From an uncultured Lachnospiraceae bacterium (GTDB lineage: Bacteria > Bacillota > Clostridia > Lachnospirales > Lachnospiraceae): a stretch of 64,000 bases of DNA. The notes under the pieces were generated by a model. That model did no database searches, had not been told where the DNA came from, and saw nothing but the letters and a program-made list of their open reading frames with translations. The translations under genes and the position numbers were made by a program. The stretch covers positions 47,701 through 111,700 of the forward strand of contig CATKXY010000009.1 of the NCBI GenBank assembly GCA_949840915.1, in the 5' to 3' direction. Of the stretch, positions 25,177-33,812 are shown piece after piece. Position 1 is the first letter of the stretch. Each line of letters opens with the position of its first letter.

Positions 25177-27572
25177 TGTTTCTTACCTCCTGCCGCAGAC
25201 TTTTTCACAGAGGTCTTCTTCCCGACTGAAGTCTTTTTCGCGGAGGTCTTTTTTACAGCAGTCTTTTTTTCTGCTGCCGGCCTTTTCACGGGCGTGTTCT
25301 TCCTGATACGTTCCTCGATGACCCTGGTCAGCTCCTCCTCCGTGTAGGGTACGAAACGCAGTATGCTCAGGGATTGTGCCGCCAGCTTCACGGTGATGGA
25401 CTGTTTCCTGTCGTCCCACTCTCTGTCCGTGGCCGCCTTGACACGACTGTTCACCACGCCGCTTCCGCCGTATTTCAAAGCGTCGGTATTCAAAATCTCT
25501 TTGTATTTTCCCTCATAGGGAACGCCTGTGGTAATCTCCTGCTCCACTCCGGCAAAATTCGCCACGATCAGCAGCACATCCTCAGGGTCTTCGGTCTTTC
25601 TTAAAAAAGTCAGATAACAGTCATTGGCAGAGATATTGTTAATCCACTCAAAGCCCTCCGGACTGTCGTCCAGCGCATAAAGCGCGGGAGTGCCGCAATA
25701 CAGACTGTTCAAATCCTTCACAAGCTCCGCCACGCCGGCATGATCAGGCTGTTCCAGCAGCTCCCACTGCAGCCTTCGATTCTCGTTCCACTCGTCAAAC
25801 TCCGCAAAATCCTGCCCCATGAACAGAGCCTTCTTGCCGGGATGAGTCATCATATAGCCGTAGGTAAGCCTGAGGGCGGCAAACTTGTCCTTTGGCTCCC
25901 CGGGCATCTTACCGACCATGGTGGCCTTGCCGTGTACCACCTCGTCATGTGAAAACACCAGCATAAAATGCTCGCTGTACGCATAGATCATGCTGAAGGT
26001 GAGCTCTCCGTGATGATGGCTTCTGAAATAGGGATCATATTTGATATAAGTCAGATAATCATTCATAAATCCCATATTCCACTTTAAATCAAAGCCCAGA
26101 CCGCCCTCTTCCAGAGCGCCTGTAATCTGAGGAAACGCCGTACTCTCTTCAGCGATGGAGAGCACACCGGGATTGCGCTTTTTCAGAACGGAGTTCAGAT
26201 GCTTGATCATCTCGATGGCCTCCAGATTCTCTTTGCCGCCGTACATATTTGCAACCCACTCTCCGTCGTTTTTGCCATAATCTAAATAGAGCATACTGGC
26301 CACTGCATCCATCCGAATGGCATCCGCATGAAATTTTTCCACCCAGAAGAGTGCATTTGCAATGAGATAATTGCTCACCTCAGGGCGGCCGTAATTGTAG
26401 ATCAGCGTCCCCCAATGAGGATGGAAGCCCTGCCGGGGATCTTTGTGCTCATAGAGACAGGTGCCGTCAAAATTGGAAAGTCCATAGGTATCTCTGGGAA
26501 AATGGGCAGGAACCCAGTCCAGAATGACACCGATTCCCGCTTTGTGCAGCTCGTTTACAAAATACATAAAATCCTCAGGGCTGCCATAGCGGGCGGTGGG
26601 CGCGTAATAGCCGATAACCTGATAGCCCCAGGAACCGTCGAAGGGATGCTCCATCACGGGCATCAGCTCAACATGAGTATAATTCATCTTTTTCACATAT
26701 TCGATCACCTTGGGAGCGATCTCTCTGTAATTGGCATAAACCTCTCCCTCTCCGGGCTCCACAAAAGAACCCAGGTAGAGCTCGTAGACGCTGACAGGTG
26801 CATTGCCTGTCTGGAAGCGCTCCCGGTTGAGGATAAACTCCTGATCTTCCCAGGCAAAGCCTCGCAGATCGGCCACCACCGAGGCTGTCTCCGGACGAAG
26901 CTGTGCCGCATTGCAGTAAGGATCCGCCTTCAGATAGGTGACGCCGCCGCGCAACTTCAGCTCGAATTTATAGTTATCCCCCTTTTGTACGCCGGGGATG
27001 AACAGTTCAAAGATACCGGAATCCCAGAGTCTGCGCATCTGATGCACTCTGCCGTCCCAGCCGTTAAAGTCCCCCGTCACACTGACACGCATGGCCCCGG
27101 GAGCCCACACCGCAAACAGCACGCCCTCCTGACCGTCAAGCTCCATGGGATGTGCTCCCAGCTTCTCATAGATCGTATAGTGAATGCCGTTTTTGAATTT
27201 ATCCGTGTCTTCCTTTGTGATAACCGGAGCAAAGCGATAAGGGTCTCCCAGCTCTCTCTTCACACCGTCTTTTCCTGTTACAAGGAAGGTGTAGGCGGGG
27301 AGCTTCTTCGCCGGGATCAGGGCGGCAAAATACCCGTCCTCATCCGCCAGCTCAAGCGGAAAATCTTTCTTCCAGAATGCCTCGCTCTCAGCGCCTGTAC
27401 CCGTACCGTTCCACTTGATCTGCGCTTCCTTCGCCTCGGGAAAATATGCCTGCAGAAGGATGCGGCCGCCGGACTTATGCGGTCCCAGAATAGCATGGGG
27501 ATCGTCGCTCTCCGAATATATGATCTCCTCGATCTGAGGCCAGTTCATCAATTTATACAGTTTATTTGTCAT
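25173..27572 (-). CDS. glgB: 1,4-alpha-glucan branching enzyme with Lys-rich tail
   Basis: A 799-residue GH13 enzyme. The N-terminal modules (from DPHAILGPH) are the GlgB N and CBM48 domains. The catalytic barrel keeps DWVPAHFP, the nucleophile region DAIRMDAVASMLY, the acid/base IAEEST and FSHDEVVHGKATM. It introduces alpha-1,6 branches into glycogen. The last ~40 residues are an extension rich in Lys, Ala, Ser and Thr (KKTAVKKTSAKKTS), like histone H1 tails, not usual in GlgB. GAGGAGAG lies before ATG 27572. It follows the DUF1015 gene by 43 bases and overlaps mscS. Confidence 0.95.
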   Translation of the reverse strand: MTNKLYKLMNWPQIEEIIYSESDDPHAILGPHKSGGRILLQAYFPEAKEAQIKWNGTGTGAESEAFWKKDFPLELADEDGYFAALIPAKKLPAYTFLVTGKDGVKRELGDPYRFAPVITKEDTDKFKNGIHYTIYEKLGAHPMELDGQEGVLFAVWAPGAMRVSVTGDFNGWDGRVHQMRRLWDSGIFELFIPGVQKGDNYKFELKLRGGVTYLKADPYCNAAQLRPETASVVADLRGFAWEDQEFILNRERFQTGNAPVSVYELYLGSFVEPGEGEVYANYREIAPKVIEYVKKMNYTHVELMPVMEHPFDGSWGYQVIGYYAPTARYGSPEDFMYFVNELHKAGIGVILDWVPAHFPRDTYGLSNFDGTCLYEHKDPRQGFHPHWGTLIYNYGRPEVSNYLIANALFWVEKFHADAIRMDAVASMLYLDYGKNDGEWVANMYGGKENLEAIEMIKHLNSVLKKRNPGVLSIAEESTAFPQITGALEEGGLGFDLKWNMGFMNDYLTYIKYDPYFRSHHHGELTFSMIYAYSEHFMLVFSHDEVVHGKATMVGKMPGEPKDKFAALRLTYGYMMTHPGKKALFMGQDFAEFDEWNENRRLQWELLEQPDHAGVAELVKDLNSLYCGTPALYALDDSPEGFEWINNISANDCYLTFLRKTEDPEDVLLIVANFAGVEQEITTGVPYEGKYKEILNTDALKYGGSGVVNSRVKAATDREWDDRKQSITVKLAAQSLSILRFVPYTEEELTRVIEERIRKNTPVKRPAAEKKTAVKKTSAKKTSVGKKTSVKKSAAGGKKQ

Positions 27573-27615
27573 GTGGGGACTCCTCTCCTCTATTTTATGC
27601 CTTATTGATTATGCC

Positions 27616-28881
27616 TTACAACTCATGCAGAAACAAACCGCTGCGCAGCTTGGGTTCAAACCATGTCGATTTAGGGGGCATCAGTCTTCCGGCATCCGCC
27701 ACTGCAAACAGCTCTGCGATCGAGGTGGGATACATGGAAAATGCCACCGCCATTTCTGCCCGCTCCCCGGGATGCTTTGGCGTACATCTGCGCTCCAGTT
27801 CGCAAAGTCCTCTGATTCCGCCCACAAAGTCAATTCGCTTATCCGTCTTTGTATCTCCGATGCCAAGGATGGGCGCCAGCAGATAATCCTGCAAAACAGA
27901 CACGTCCAGACCTGCCACCACGTCCGTGTCACAGATTTCAGGCTTTGCCGTCAGACAGTACCATACACCCTCCAGATACATGCCGAACTCTCCCTTTTTC
28001 TGAGGGACATAGCCCTTACCTTTTAAGGTTTCTTCTCTGCGCACAATAAAATGCTCCCTGACTCTGTCCAGAAAAGCTTCCGCAGAAAGCCCGTTCAGAT
28101 CTCTGACCACACGATTGTAGTCCAGTATCCTGAGCTCCTCGTCCGGAAAGAGCACCGACAGAAAATAGTTGAACTCTTCCTCACCGGTGTAGTCTTGATG
28201 CTCCTCTCTCCGCTTCAGACCAACCTTCACTGCAGAGGCACAGCGATGGTGCCCGTCGGCAATATAGAGTGCAGCCATCCGGTCAAAGCTGTCTTTCAAA
28301 GTTTTTAACTGCTCCTCCCCGTCGATCCGCCACACCCGGTGTCCCACACCGTCGTCCGATATAAAGTCATACAGAGGCTTCTGTCTTTTCTCTGCCTCCG
28401 TAAGCCGTCTCAATGCCTCGTCGGCGCGATAAGCCAGAAAGATCGGGCCGGTCTGCATGTTACAGACATCCACATGCCGGATGCGGTCCTGCTCCTTGTC
28501 CGCTCTGGTGTTCTCATGCTTTTTGATCACATTGCCGCAATAATCATCGATGGATGCACAGGCCACGATCCCTGTCTGACTGCGTCCGTCCATAGTCTGC
28601 TCATAGAGATAGCAGCACGGCTTGTCCTCTCTCACGAAGCTCCCCTCCGCGATCCGCTCCCCGAGCATTTCTTTTGCCTTCTCATAAACCTCCGGAGCAT
28701 AAGTGTCTGTCTCCGGACCAAACTGTGTCTCCGCTCTGTCGATGGCAAGGAAGGAATAGGGATTCTGCGCCACCACGGCGCAGGCCTCCTCACGATTATA
28801 TACATCATAGGGAAGCGCCGCTATTTTGTCCTCCAGCCCCTCTTTTGGGCGATAGGCACGAAACGGTCTGATCACTGCCAT
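27616..28881 (-). CDS. DUF1015 family protein, possible ParB/SerK-like serine kinase
   Basis: Start ATG 28881 (MAVIRPFRAYRPK) after AAAGGA; 421 residues. The protein carries IADGHHRCASA, the motif that in DUF1015 proteins resembles the catalytic DGHHR of ParB-type serine kinases (SerK, SbnI). ALPYDVYN near the start and FNYFLSVLFPDEELRILDYNRVV are other family landmarks. serC and serA lie just upstream on the same strand, and no serB was found in the window. Phosphorylation of free serine is therefore an attractive guess, not an established function for this family member. Confidence 0.8.
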   Translation of the reverse strand: MAVIRPFRAYRPKEGLEDKIAALPYDVYNREEACAVVAQNPYSFLAIDRAETQFGPETDTYAPEVYEKAKEMLGERIAEGSFVREDKPCCYLYEQTMDGRSQTGIVACASIDDYCGNVIKKHENTRADKEQDRIRHVDVCNMQTGPIFLAYRADEALRRLTEAEKRQKPLYDFISDDGVGHRVWRIDGEEQLKTLKDSFDRMAALYIADGHHRCASAVKVGLKRREEHQDYTGEEEFNYFLSVLFPDEELRILDYNRVVRDLNGLSAEAFLDRVREHFIVRREETLKGKGYVPQKKGEFGMYLEGVWYCLTAKPEICDTDVVAGLDVSVLQDYLLAPILGIGDTKTDKRIDFVGGIRGLCELERRCTPKHPGERAEMAVAFSMYPTSIAELFAVADAGRLMPPKSTWFEPKLRSGLFLHEL

Positions 28882-28954
28882 ATTTTTTCCTTTTTCCTTT
28901 CTGCCACACATGTTGTATGACTTTTCCGTATTTAATAATTTTACCAAAAAAAGC

Positions 28955-28983
28955 TATACATAACAAGCATCAGGTGCTAAAAT
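28955..28983 (+). promoter_or_regulatory. Extended -10 promoter for the 92-residue ORF
   Basis: TATACA, 17 bases, TAAAAT, with TGC directly before the -10 (extended type). The start codon is ~37 bases downstream. Confidence 0.6.
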
Positions 28984-29019
28984 ATCTTTGAAAATAATCG
29001 GGAAAGAGAGGTTGTCAAA

Positions 29020-29298
29020 ATGACCGATGAAAACAGAGCGATTTTGAAGCGCATCAATGATTACAGCGAGAAGGTTCTCGGCGATATCGACCCGCAGAAG
29101 GTTCAGGTGTCCGCACAGCTGGACAAACTCCGGCCTATTCTGCAGGAGATCGCCGATGAAAAAAATATGACACTGGAAGATGTATTTATTCTCTATATGG
29201 ATATTCAGAGCGAGGCAGTGTGTGCCAGCGAAGCTAAGCTCCGGGATGAGCTGGAGGATCTGAACGATGGCGACGGCATGCCTCTACTGTTCCGCTAA
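29020..29298 (+). CDS. Small acidic protein, function unknown
   Basis: A 92-residue soluble protein with no membrane segment, mostly helical (DKLRPILQEIADEKNMTLEDVFILYMDIQSEAV), ending in an acidic stretch. I recognise no family. Support comes from its own promoter, GAAAGAGAGG upstream of ATG 29020 and codon use like its neighbours. It overlaps the stop of the convergent glycosylase gene (CTAA). Confidence 0.7.
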   Translation: MTDENRAILKRINDYSEKVLGDIDPQKVQVSAQLDKLRPILQEIADEKNMTLEDVFILYMDIQSEAVCASEAKLRDELEDLNDGDGMPLLFR

Positions 29299-29828
29299 AA
29301 CGGCGGCATCTCAATTCGCTTCCCCCATTCCTCCGTCAGTCTCTCAAGATTCCACGCGGCATTGGCCGGACTTGTGGAGGGCAGTTTAATGATTTTATTC
29401 TCGTGGAGACCCCGTTTTTTACAGCCCGCTTCGCAGTATTTCTGAAAAAGTGCGTATGCTTTGCCTCCGTTTAAATAAATTCTCTGAATGGAGGCCCTGT
29501 CTAAAATAATATTCATATCATTGGGCGCCGCATTCCTGATGGAACTGTCGGAGGAGCCGATGATATCACAGGATTCTATCACATCCCACAGAGCAATTTT
29601 GTTTCTCAAAAGAAATGCCCGTTTCTCCTGAATGGAGCCGGGCATTTGCTCATGACAGAGCGCCGAGAGCACCCGCCAGAATCTATTCTGCGGATGCCCG
29701 TAATAAAATTGCTGTTCTCTGGACTTCACAGACGGCATCGACCCCAGAATCAGTATCCGGGAGTGCTCGTCAAACACGGGTCCGAAGGTATGGGTAATAC
29801 GCTGATATTGATTCTCTGAACCGGACAT
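29295..29828 (-). CDS. DNA-deoxyinosine/uracil glycosylase family protein
   Basis: A 177-residue member of the uracil-DNA glycosylase superfamily. ILILGSMPSVKSREQQFYYGHPQNRFW is the motif of the hypoxanthine/deoxyinosine glycosylase subgroup, with NRFWRVLS following as in Mug-like enzymes. The second active-site loop is KLPSTSPANA. It should remove deaminated purine (hypoxanthine) or uracil from DNA. Its ATG follows the serA stop by zero bases, so it is probably in the serC-serA transcript; that association looks incidental. Confidence 0.82.
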   Translation of the reverse strand: MSGSENQYQRITHTFGPVFDEHSRILILGSMPSVKSREQQFYYGHPQNRFWRVLSALCHEQMPGSIQEKRAFLLRNKIALWDVIESCDIIGSSDSSIRNAAPNDMNIILDRASIQRIYLNGGKAYALFQKYCEAGCKKRGLHENKIIKLPSTSPANAAWNLERLTEEWGKRIEMPPF

Positions 29829-30995
29829 TTATTCCTTCACCACTCTCACGCGGAACACACCCTCGATCTGCTCTAAGGCTTTTACCGCCTCCTTGGGCGC
29901 GGGTGCCTCAATATCCAGCATGGTATATGCATACTCTCCCCGGGACTTATTCATCATATCAGTGATATTAATGCCTTTGTCACCGAATTCTGCGGTAAAT
30001 TTCGTGATCATATTGGCGATATTTTTGTGGAAGATCGCAACACGGCCGGCCTTTGTGCAGACACCCATATCACATGCGGGGAAATTAACGCTGTTTCTGA
30101 TATTACCGTTTGCGAGATAGTCCATCATCTCCTCCACTGCCATCACCGCACAGTTATCCTCGCTCTCCTCCGTGCTTGCTCCCAGATGAGGAATCACGAT
30201 GCAGCCTTTTTGGCCCGCGGTAGTGGGATTGGGAAAATCAGACACATAATGTGCAATCTTTCCGCTTTCAATTCCCTCCAGCACATCTGTCTCGTTTGCA
30301 AGCAGATCCCTTGCAAAATTTAAAATCACCACACCTTGTTTCATCTTGGCGATGGCTTCCCGATTGATCATGCCCTTGGTGGAATCCAGCAGAGGGACAT
30401 GAACCGTGATATAATCACACTCCGCATAGATATCGTCCACATTGATGACATGCTTCACCTTCCCGGAAAGCTGCCATGCAGCATTCACGGACAGATAGGG
30501 ATCATAGCCATAGACCTCCATTCCCAGATGGATCGCTGCGTTGGCTACCTTCACTCCGATGGCTCCCAGACCGATGACGCCCAGCTTCTTGCCCATGATC
30601 TCTGTCCCGGCAAAATTCTTTTTCTCTTTTTCCGCGGCTTTGGCAATATTCTCATCCTCTCCGGAGGACTTCACCCATTCGATACCGCCCACAACGTCTC
30701 TGGCAGCCAGCAGCATTCCCGCAATCACCAGTTCCTTAACGCCGTTTGCGTTGGCTCCGGGCGTATTGAACACCACAATGCCCTGCTCTGCACATTTATC
30801 CAGAGGAATATTATTTGTACCCGCTCCTGCCCTCGCCACGGCCAGCAGCTTCCCGGGCAGTTCCATCTCATGCATGGAGGCGCTGCGCACCAGAATACCC
30901 TCCGCCTCGTTGATCTCCTCCGTCAATGCGTAATCGGCGGTGAGCTTGGACAACCCATTCTGGGAAATGGGATTCAAACAATTAATCTTATACAT
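29829..30995 (-). CDS. serA: D-3-phosphoglycerate dehydrogenase
   Basis: A 388-residue SerA. The NAD-binding site is KLGVIGLGAIGVKVANAA; the catalytic His sits in IPHLGASTEESEDNCA and the catalytic Arg in NFARDLL. The Glu usually found in the V-F-x-x-E-P segment is not seen; the segment reads SDFPNP. An ACT domain closes the protein (NITDMMNKSRGEYAYTMLDIE) and probably binds serine. It makes phosphohydroxypyruvate, the first step of serine synthesis. It lies 27 bases after serC, in one operon. Confidence 0.95.
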   Translation of the reverse strand: MYKINCLNPISQNGLSKLTADYALTEEINEAEGILVRSASMHEMELPGKLLAVARAGAGTNNIPLDKCAEQGIVVFNTPGANANGVKELVIAGMLLAARDVVGGIEWVKSSGEDENIAKAAEKEKKNFAGTEIMGKKLGVIGLGAIGVKVANAAIHLGMEVYGYDPYLSVNAAWQLSGKVKHVINVDDIYAECDYITVHVPLLDSTKGMINREAIAKMKQGVVILNFARDLLANETDVLEGIESGKIAHYVSDFPNPTTAGQKGCIVIPHLGASTEESEDNCAVMAVEEMMDYLANGNIRNSVNFPACDMGVCTKAGRVAIFHKNIANMITKFTAEFGDKGINITDMMNKSRGEYAYTMLDIEAPAPKEAVKALEQIEGVFRVRVVKE

Positions 30996-31022
30996 TTCTG
31001 CGTTCTCCTTCTATCTGCTATC

Positions 31023-32108
31023 TCACTTCAGATTCTCTGCCTCAAACTGTCTCATGAACTCCACCAGCTTCTCCACACCCTCGATGGGCATTGCATTGTA
31101 AATGCTGGCGCGCATACCGCCAACAGTCCTGTGGCCCTTTAAATTTTCAAAGCCTGCGGCCTTTGCCTCTTTTACAAATTTGGCATCCAGCTCCTCGTCC
31201 CCGGTTACAAAGGGCACATTCATCAGAGAGCGGTCCTCCCTGCGCACAGTACCCTTAAACAGCTTACTTTCATCCAGGAAATCATAGAGAATCTTCGCCT
31301 TCTTCTCATTGTGCGCCTTCATAGCGTCCAGGCCGCCCATCTTCTTGATCCACTTGAACACCTTGCCGCAGATATAAATACCGTAAGCGGGCGGGGTATT
31401 ATAAAGCGAGTCATTGTCCGCATGTGTTTTGTATTTCAGCATGGTAGGGGTGCCGGGAAGCACATCCTCGGTGATCAGATCCTCGCGGATGATCACGATG
31501 ACCACGCCTGCAGGTCCGATATTCTTCTGCACACCGCCGTAGATGACGCCGTATTTTGTCACATCCACAGGTTCGGACAGGAAACAGCTGGACACGTCAG
31601 ACACCAGAGTCTTGCCCTTGGTGTTGGGCAGCGTCTTGAACTTAGTACCGTAGATAGTGTTGTTCTCACAAATATAGACATAATCCGCATCCTCGCTTAT
31701 GGGCAGATCGGAACAGTCGGGAATATAAGAAAAGGTCTCATCCTCTGAGGAAGCGATCTTGTTGGCCTTGCCGTAAATCTGAGCCTCCTGATATGCTTTC
31801 TTGGCCCACTGCCCGGTGACAATATAATCGGCAACTTTATTTTTCATCAGATTCATGGGAATCATCGCAAACTGCTGGCTTGCACCGCCCTGCAGAAACA
31901 ACACCTTATAATTGTCCGGAATCTTCATCAGCTCGCGAAGATCAGCTTCAGCCTCCTTGATAATCGTGTCATATGCTTTGGAACGGTGGCTCATCTCCAT
32001 GACGGACATCCCGGTTCCCCGGTAATCGAGCATCTCCTCCGCAGCCTCTCTCAAAACCTCCTCGGGCAGAACCGCAGGACCTGCCGAGAAATTGTAAACT
32101 CTTGCCAT
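31023..32108 (-). CDS. serC: Phosphoserine aminotransferase
   Basis: A 361-residue fold-type I PLP enzyme opening MARVYNFSAGPAVLPEEVL, the standard SerC start. The PLP lysine is in YGGVQKNIGPAG, and SDVSSCFLSEPVD carries the cofactor aspartate. RVGGMRASIYNA-type residues (TVGGMRASIYNAMP) close the site. It converts phosphohydroxypyruvate to phosphoserine with glutamate. GAGGAGGAAAT precedes ATG 32108. Promoter TTGACT-17-TATGCT is ~70 bases upstream. Confidence 0.97.
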   Translation of the reverse strand: MARVYNFSAGPAVLPEEVLREAAEEMLDYRGTGMSVMEMSHRSKAYDTIIKEAEADLRELMKIPDNYKVLFLQGGASQQFAMIPMNLMKNKVADYIVTGQWAKKAYQEAQIYGKANKIASSEDETFSYIPDCSDLPISEDADYVYICENNTIYGTKFKTLPNTKGKTLVSDVSSCFLSEPVDVTKYGVIYGGVQKNIGPAGVVIVIIREDLITEDVLPGTPTMLKYKTHADNDSLYNTPPAYGIYICGKVFKWIKKMGGLDAMKAHNEKKAKILYDFLDESKLFKGTVRREDRSLMNVPFVTGDEELDAKFVKEAKAAGFENLKGHRTVGGMRASIYNAMPIEGVEKLVEFMRQFEAENLK

Positions 32109-32178
32109 TTCTCATTTCCTCCTCATGCTATGTATCAAATTTCCAAAATCAAACATTGCAGAAAACTCATTAAGTTAT

Positions 32179-32207
32179 AGCATAAGCTTTCTTGTTGCTT
32201 TAGTCAA
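32179..32207 (-). promoter_or_regulatory. Sigma-A-like promoter of serC-serA
   Basis: Minus strand TTGACT, 17 bases, TATGCT. The ~65-base leader shows no T-box or other riboswitch. Confidence 0.6.
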
Positions 32208-32235
32208 CTGCATTGTTAAATTTTTTACAATTTGT

Positions 32236-32252
32236 TTGTCTGCGACAGACAA
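32236..32252. other. Short perfect hairpin between ldt and serC
   Basis: TTGTCTG-CGA-CAGACAA. On the plus strand a T-run (TTTTTT) follows 8 bases later; on the minus strand, where the transpeptidase gene ends 19 bases upstream, no T-run follows. Possibly a weak terminator of antisense transcripts; unclear. Confidence 0.35.
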
Positions 32253-32270
32253 TTACAGCTTTTTTGTCTT

Positions 32271-33785
32271 TTAGCCCTTCGGCGTCTCCGCAGGATCCTC
32301 CCCGTAAAACATCACAACAGGAGTACCGATCTCCACGCTGTCATAGAGCTCTTTTGCCACCTCCGGCGGCAGATTCACGCAGCCGTGGGAACCGTTTGTC
32401 TTGTAGATATCCCCGCCAAATTCGCTGCGCCAGTCGGCATCGTGAAGACCGATGGCTCCTTTGACAGGCATCCAGAATTTCACCGGTGTCGCGTATCCCG
32501 GCCCCCGGAGCGTCCGGTTTTTCTGCTTGTTATAGACAAAATTCACGCCCTCCGGCGTACTCATACGTCTGCGGGCATTGCCGCTGACCACATCTGTCTC
32601 CAGTGCAAGCTCACCGTCCACATAATAATACAGCTTCTGCATTCCCAGATCCACTTCGATATAAGTATCCCCGAGATCAGCGCTGCCGCGGTGATAGGCG
32701 TCTCTGGAGTACTCCGGCGTGCGGACCACTCCTCGCCCAGCCGTCTGCCCCTCTTGTTTCTCCCCGTCAAATCCGCTCTCCCAGGCCGCAAGCTGCTCCA
32801 GATACTGCCAGAGCCAGACCGTCTCCCGTTTCTGATTGATGGTAGTTCCGTAAGTCACGCCCTGCACATACACAATATCGCCCCTTGTACTCTGAAAAGC
32901 CCATTCTTTGCCATAGGTATCATGAACGGATGCCATCTCCCGGATCCAGTCCTCGATACGATCAGTCATCAGTACAAAGCGGCCGGCATCGTCCTGTACG
33001 GGAAGCCCTCCCGGCTGCTCCTCTCTTTGTAGAAAGGCCGCCATCTGCGCCGCATCCGGCTTCTCGGCTCCGTCCCCGAAATCATAGACCGGCCCGTTTT
33101 CCTGGAAATAATCTATCCGGCTCCAGATCTGTGCCAGCTGCTCCTGTGCCTCCGTAAACGGCACATCGTAATAGCATCCGGCTTCTATGAGGTTGACGCT
33201 GTCGTGTCCCATGAGGATGGCGCTCCTTGCCGTCTCATAAGCTTTCTTTTCATCCAGCCTGCGATGCAGTCCGTCATAGAGCGTATATCCTGCACTATCG
33301 TCATATTCTATGCGATAATCCTCCTCTTTGCGAAAGCCTTCGGCAATTTTCTCCCAGAATTCCTGCAGCACCATCTCCTCAACGGACACCGCCGCCTCCA
33401 GCCGGTGCTCTCTGCCAGGGAACAGGTTTGCAACCCAGAACCATGAATTCTGTGATGTCAGATATTTGTTTAAACCGGCCTCATAATCCAACGTGCGATG
33501 CAGCGATTCCATGGAGACCGTCCAGCTCGTCTCCGTGGAATCGCTGCCGATTCTGTCATATCCCACTATGGTAAAATTTTCCGGAGCCTTTGTCTGCTCC
33601 AAAAGCTGAGCGTTGACCTCCTGCACGGAGCTCCCTGTACAATATACGCCGTTGATCCATGTGTTGACTGCAAAACCGGTCCTATAATACAGTGCCAGAC
33701 CAAGATAGCCCAGACACAGAAGTATTACAATTATCATGCAGCAAACAGCAGGCCCTCTTGTCCGTTTTTTCATAACCCGTCCCAT
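32271..33785 (-). CDS. Membrane-anchored L,D-transpeptidase (YkuD) with peptidoglycan-binding-like domains
   Basis: About 504 residues. An N-terminal TM anchor (AVCCMIIVILLCLGYLGLALYY) is followed by two PG_binding_4-like regions (~40-300) and a C-terminal YkuD domain. The catalytic motif is SHGCVNLPPE with GLHDADW upstream, as in active enzymes. It cross-links or modifies peptidoglycan by 3-3 bonds outside the membrane. ATG 33785 (MGRVMKK) is preferred over the track's GTG 33791; ATG 33773 is also possible. The start lies within an inverted repeat (33786-33812) that could hide the ribosome binding site. It follows ilvB by ~27 bases. Confidence 0.88.
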   Translation of the reverse strand: MGRVMKKRTRGPAVCCMIIVILLCLGYLGLALYYRTGFAVNTWINGVYCTGSSVQEVNAQLLEQTKAPENFTIVGYDRIGSDSTETSWTVSMESLHRTLDYEAGLNKYLTSQNSWFWVANLFPGREHRLEAAVSVEEMVLQEFWEKIAEGFRKEEDYRIEYDDSAGYTLYDGLHRRLDEKKAYETARSAILMGHDSVNLIEAGCYYDVPFTEAQEQLAQIWSRIDYFQENGPVYDFGDGAEKPDAAQMAAFLQREEQPGGLPVQDDAGRFVLMTDRIEDWIREMASVHDTYGKEWAFQSTRGDIVYVQGVTYGTTINQKRETVWLWQYLEQLAAWESGFDGEKQEGQTAGRGVVRTPEYSRDAYHRGSADLGDTYIEVDLGMQKLYYYVDGELALETDVVSGNARRRMSTPEGVNFVYNKQKNRTLRGPGYATPVKFWMPVKGAIGLHDADWRSEFGGDIYKTNGSHGCVNLPPEVAKELYDSVEIGTPVVMFYGEDPAETPKG

Positions 33786-33812
33786 GCGCACACATCCTGT
33801 TCCTATGTGCGC
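33786..33812 (-). repeat. 7-bp inverted repeat at the ilvB/ldt junction
   Basis: GCGCACA (33786-33792) and TGTGCGC (33806-33812) surround a 13-base loop and abut both the ilvB stop and the transpeptidase start. No U-tract follows, so it is more likely to affect translation or mRNA stability than termination. Confidence 0.45.

Noticed and set aside
26328-27608. 426-codon plus-strand ORF
   Set aside because: Lies entirely opposite glgB (and its upstream gap); the glgB frame has all catalytic motifs, this one has none.
32109-32270. Possible T-box or serine-responsive leader before serC
   Set aside because: Only ~65 bases lie between promoter and start; no T-box sequence or specifier stem seen.
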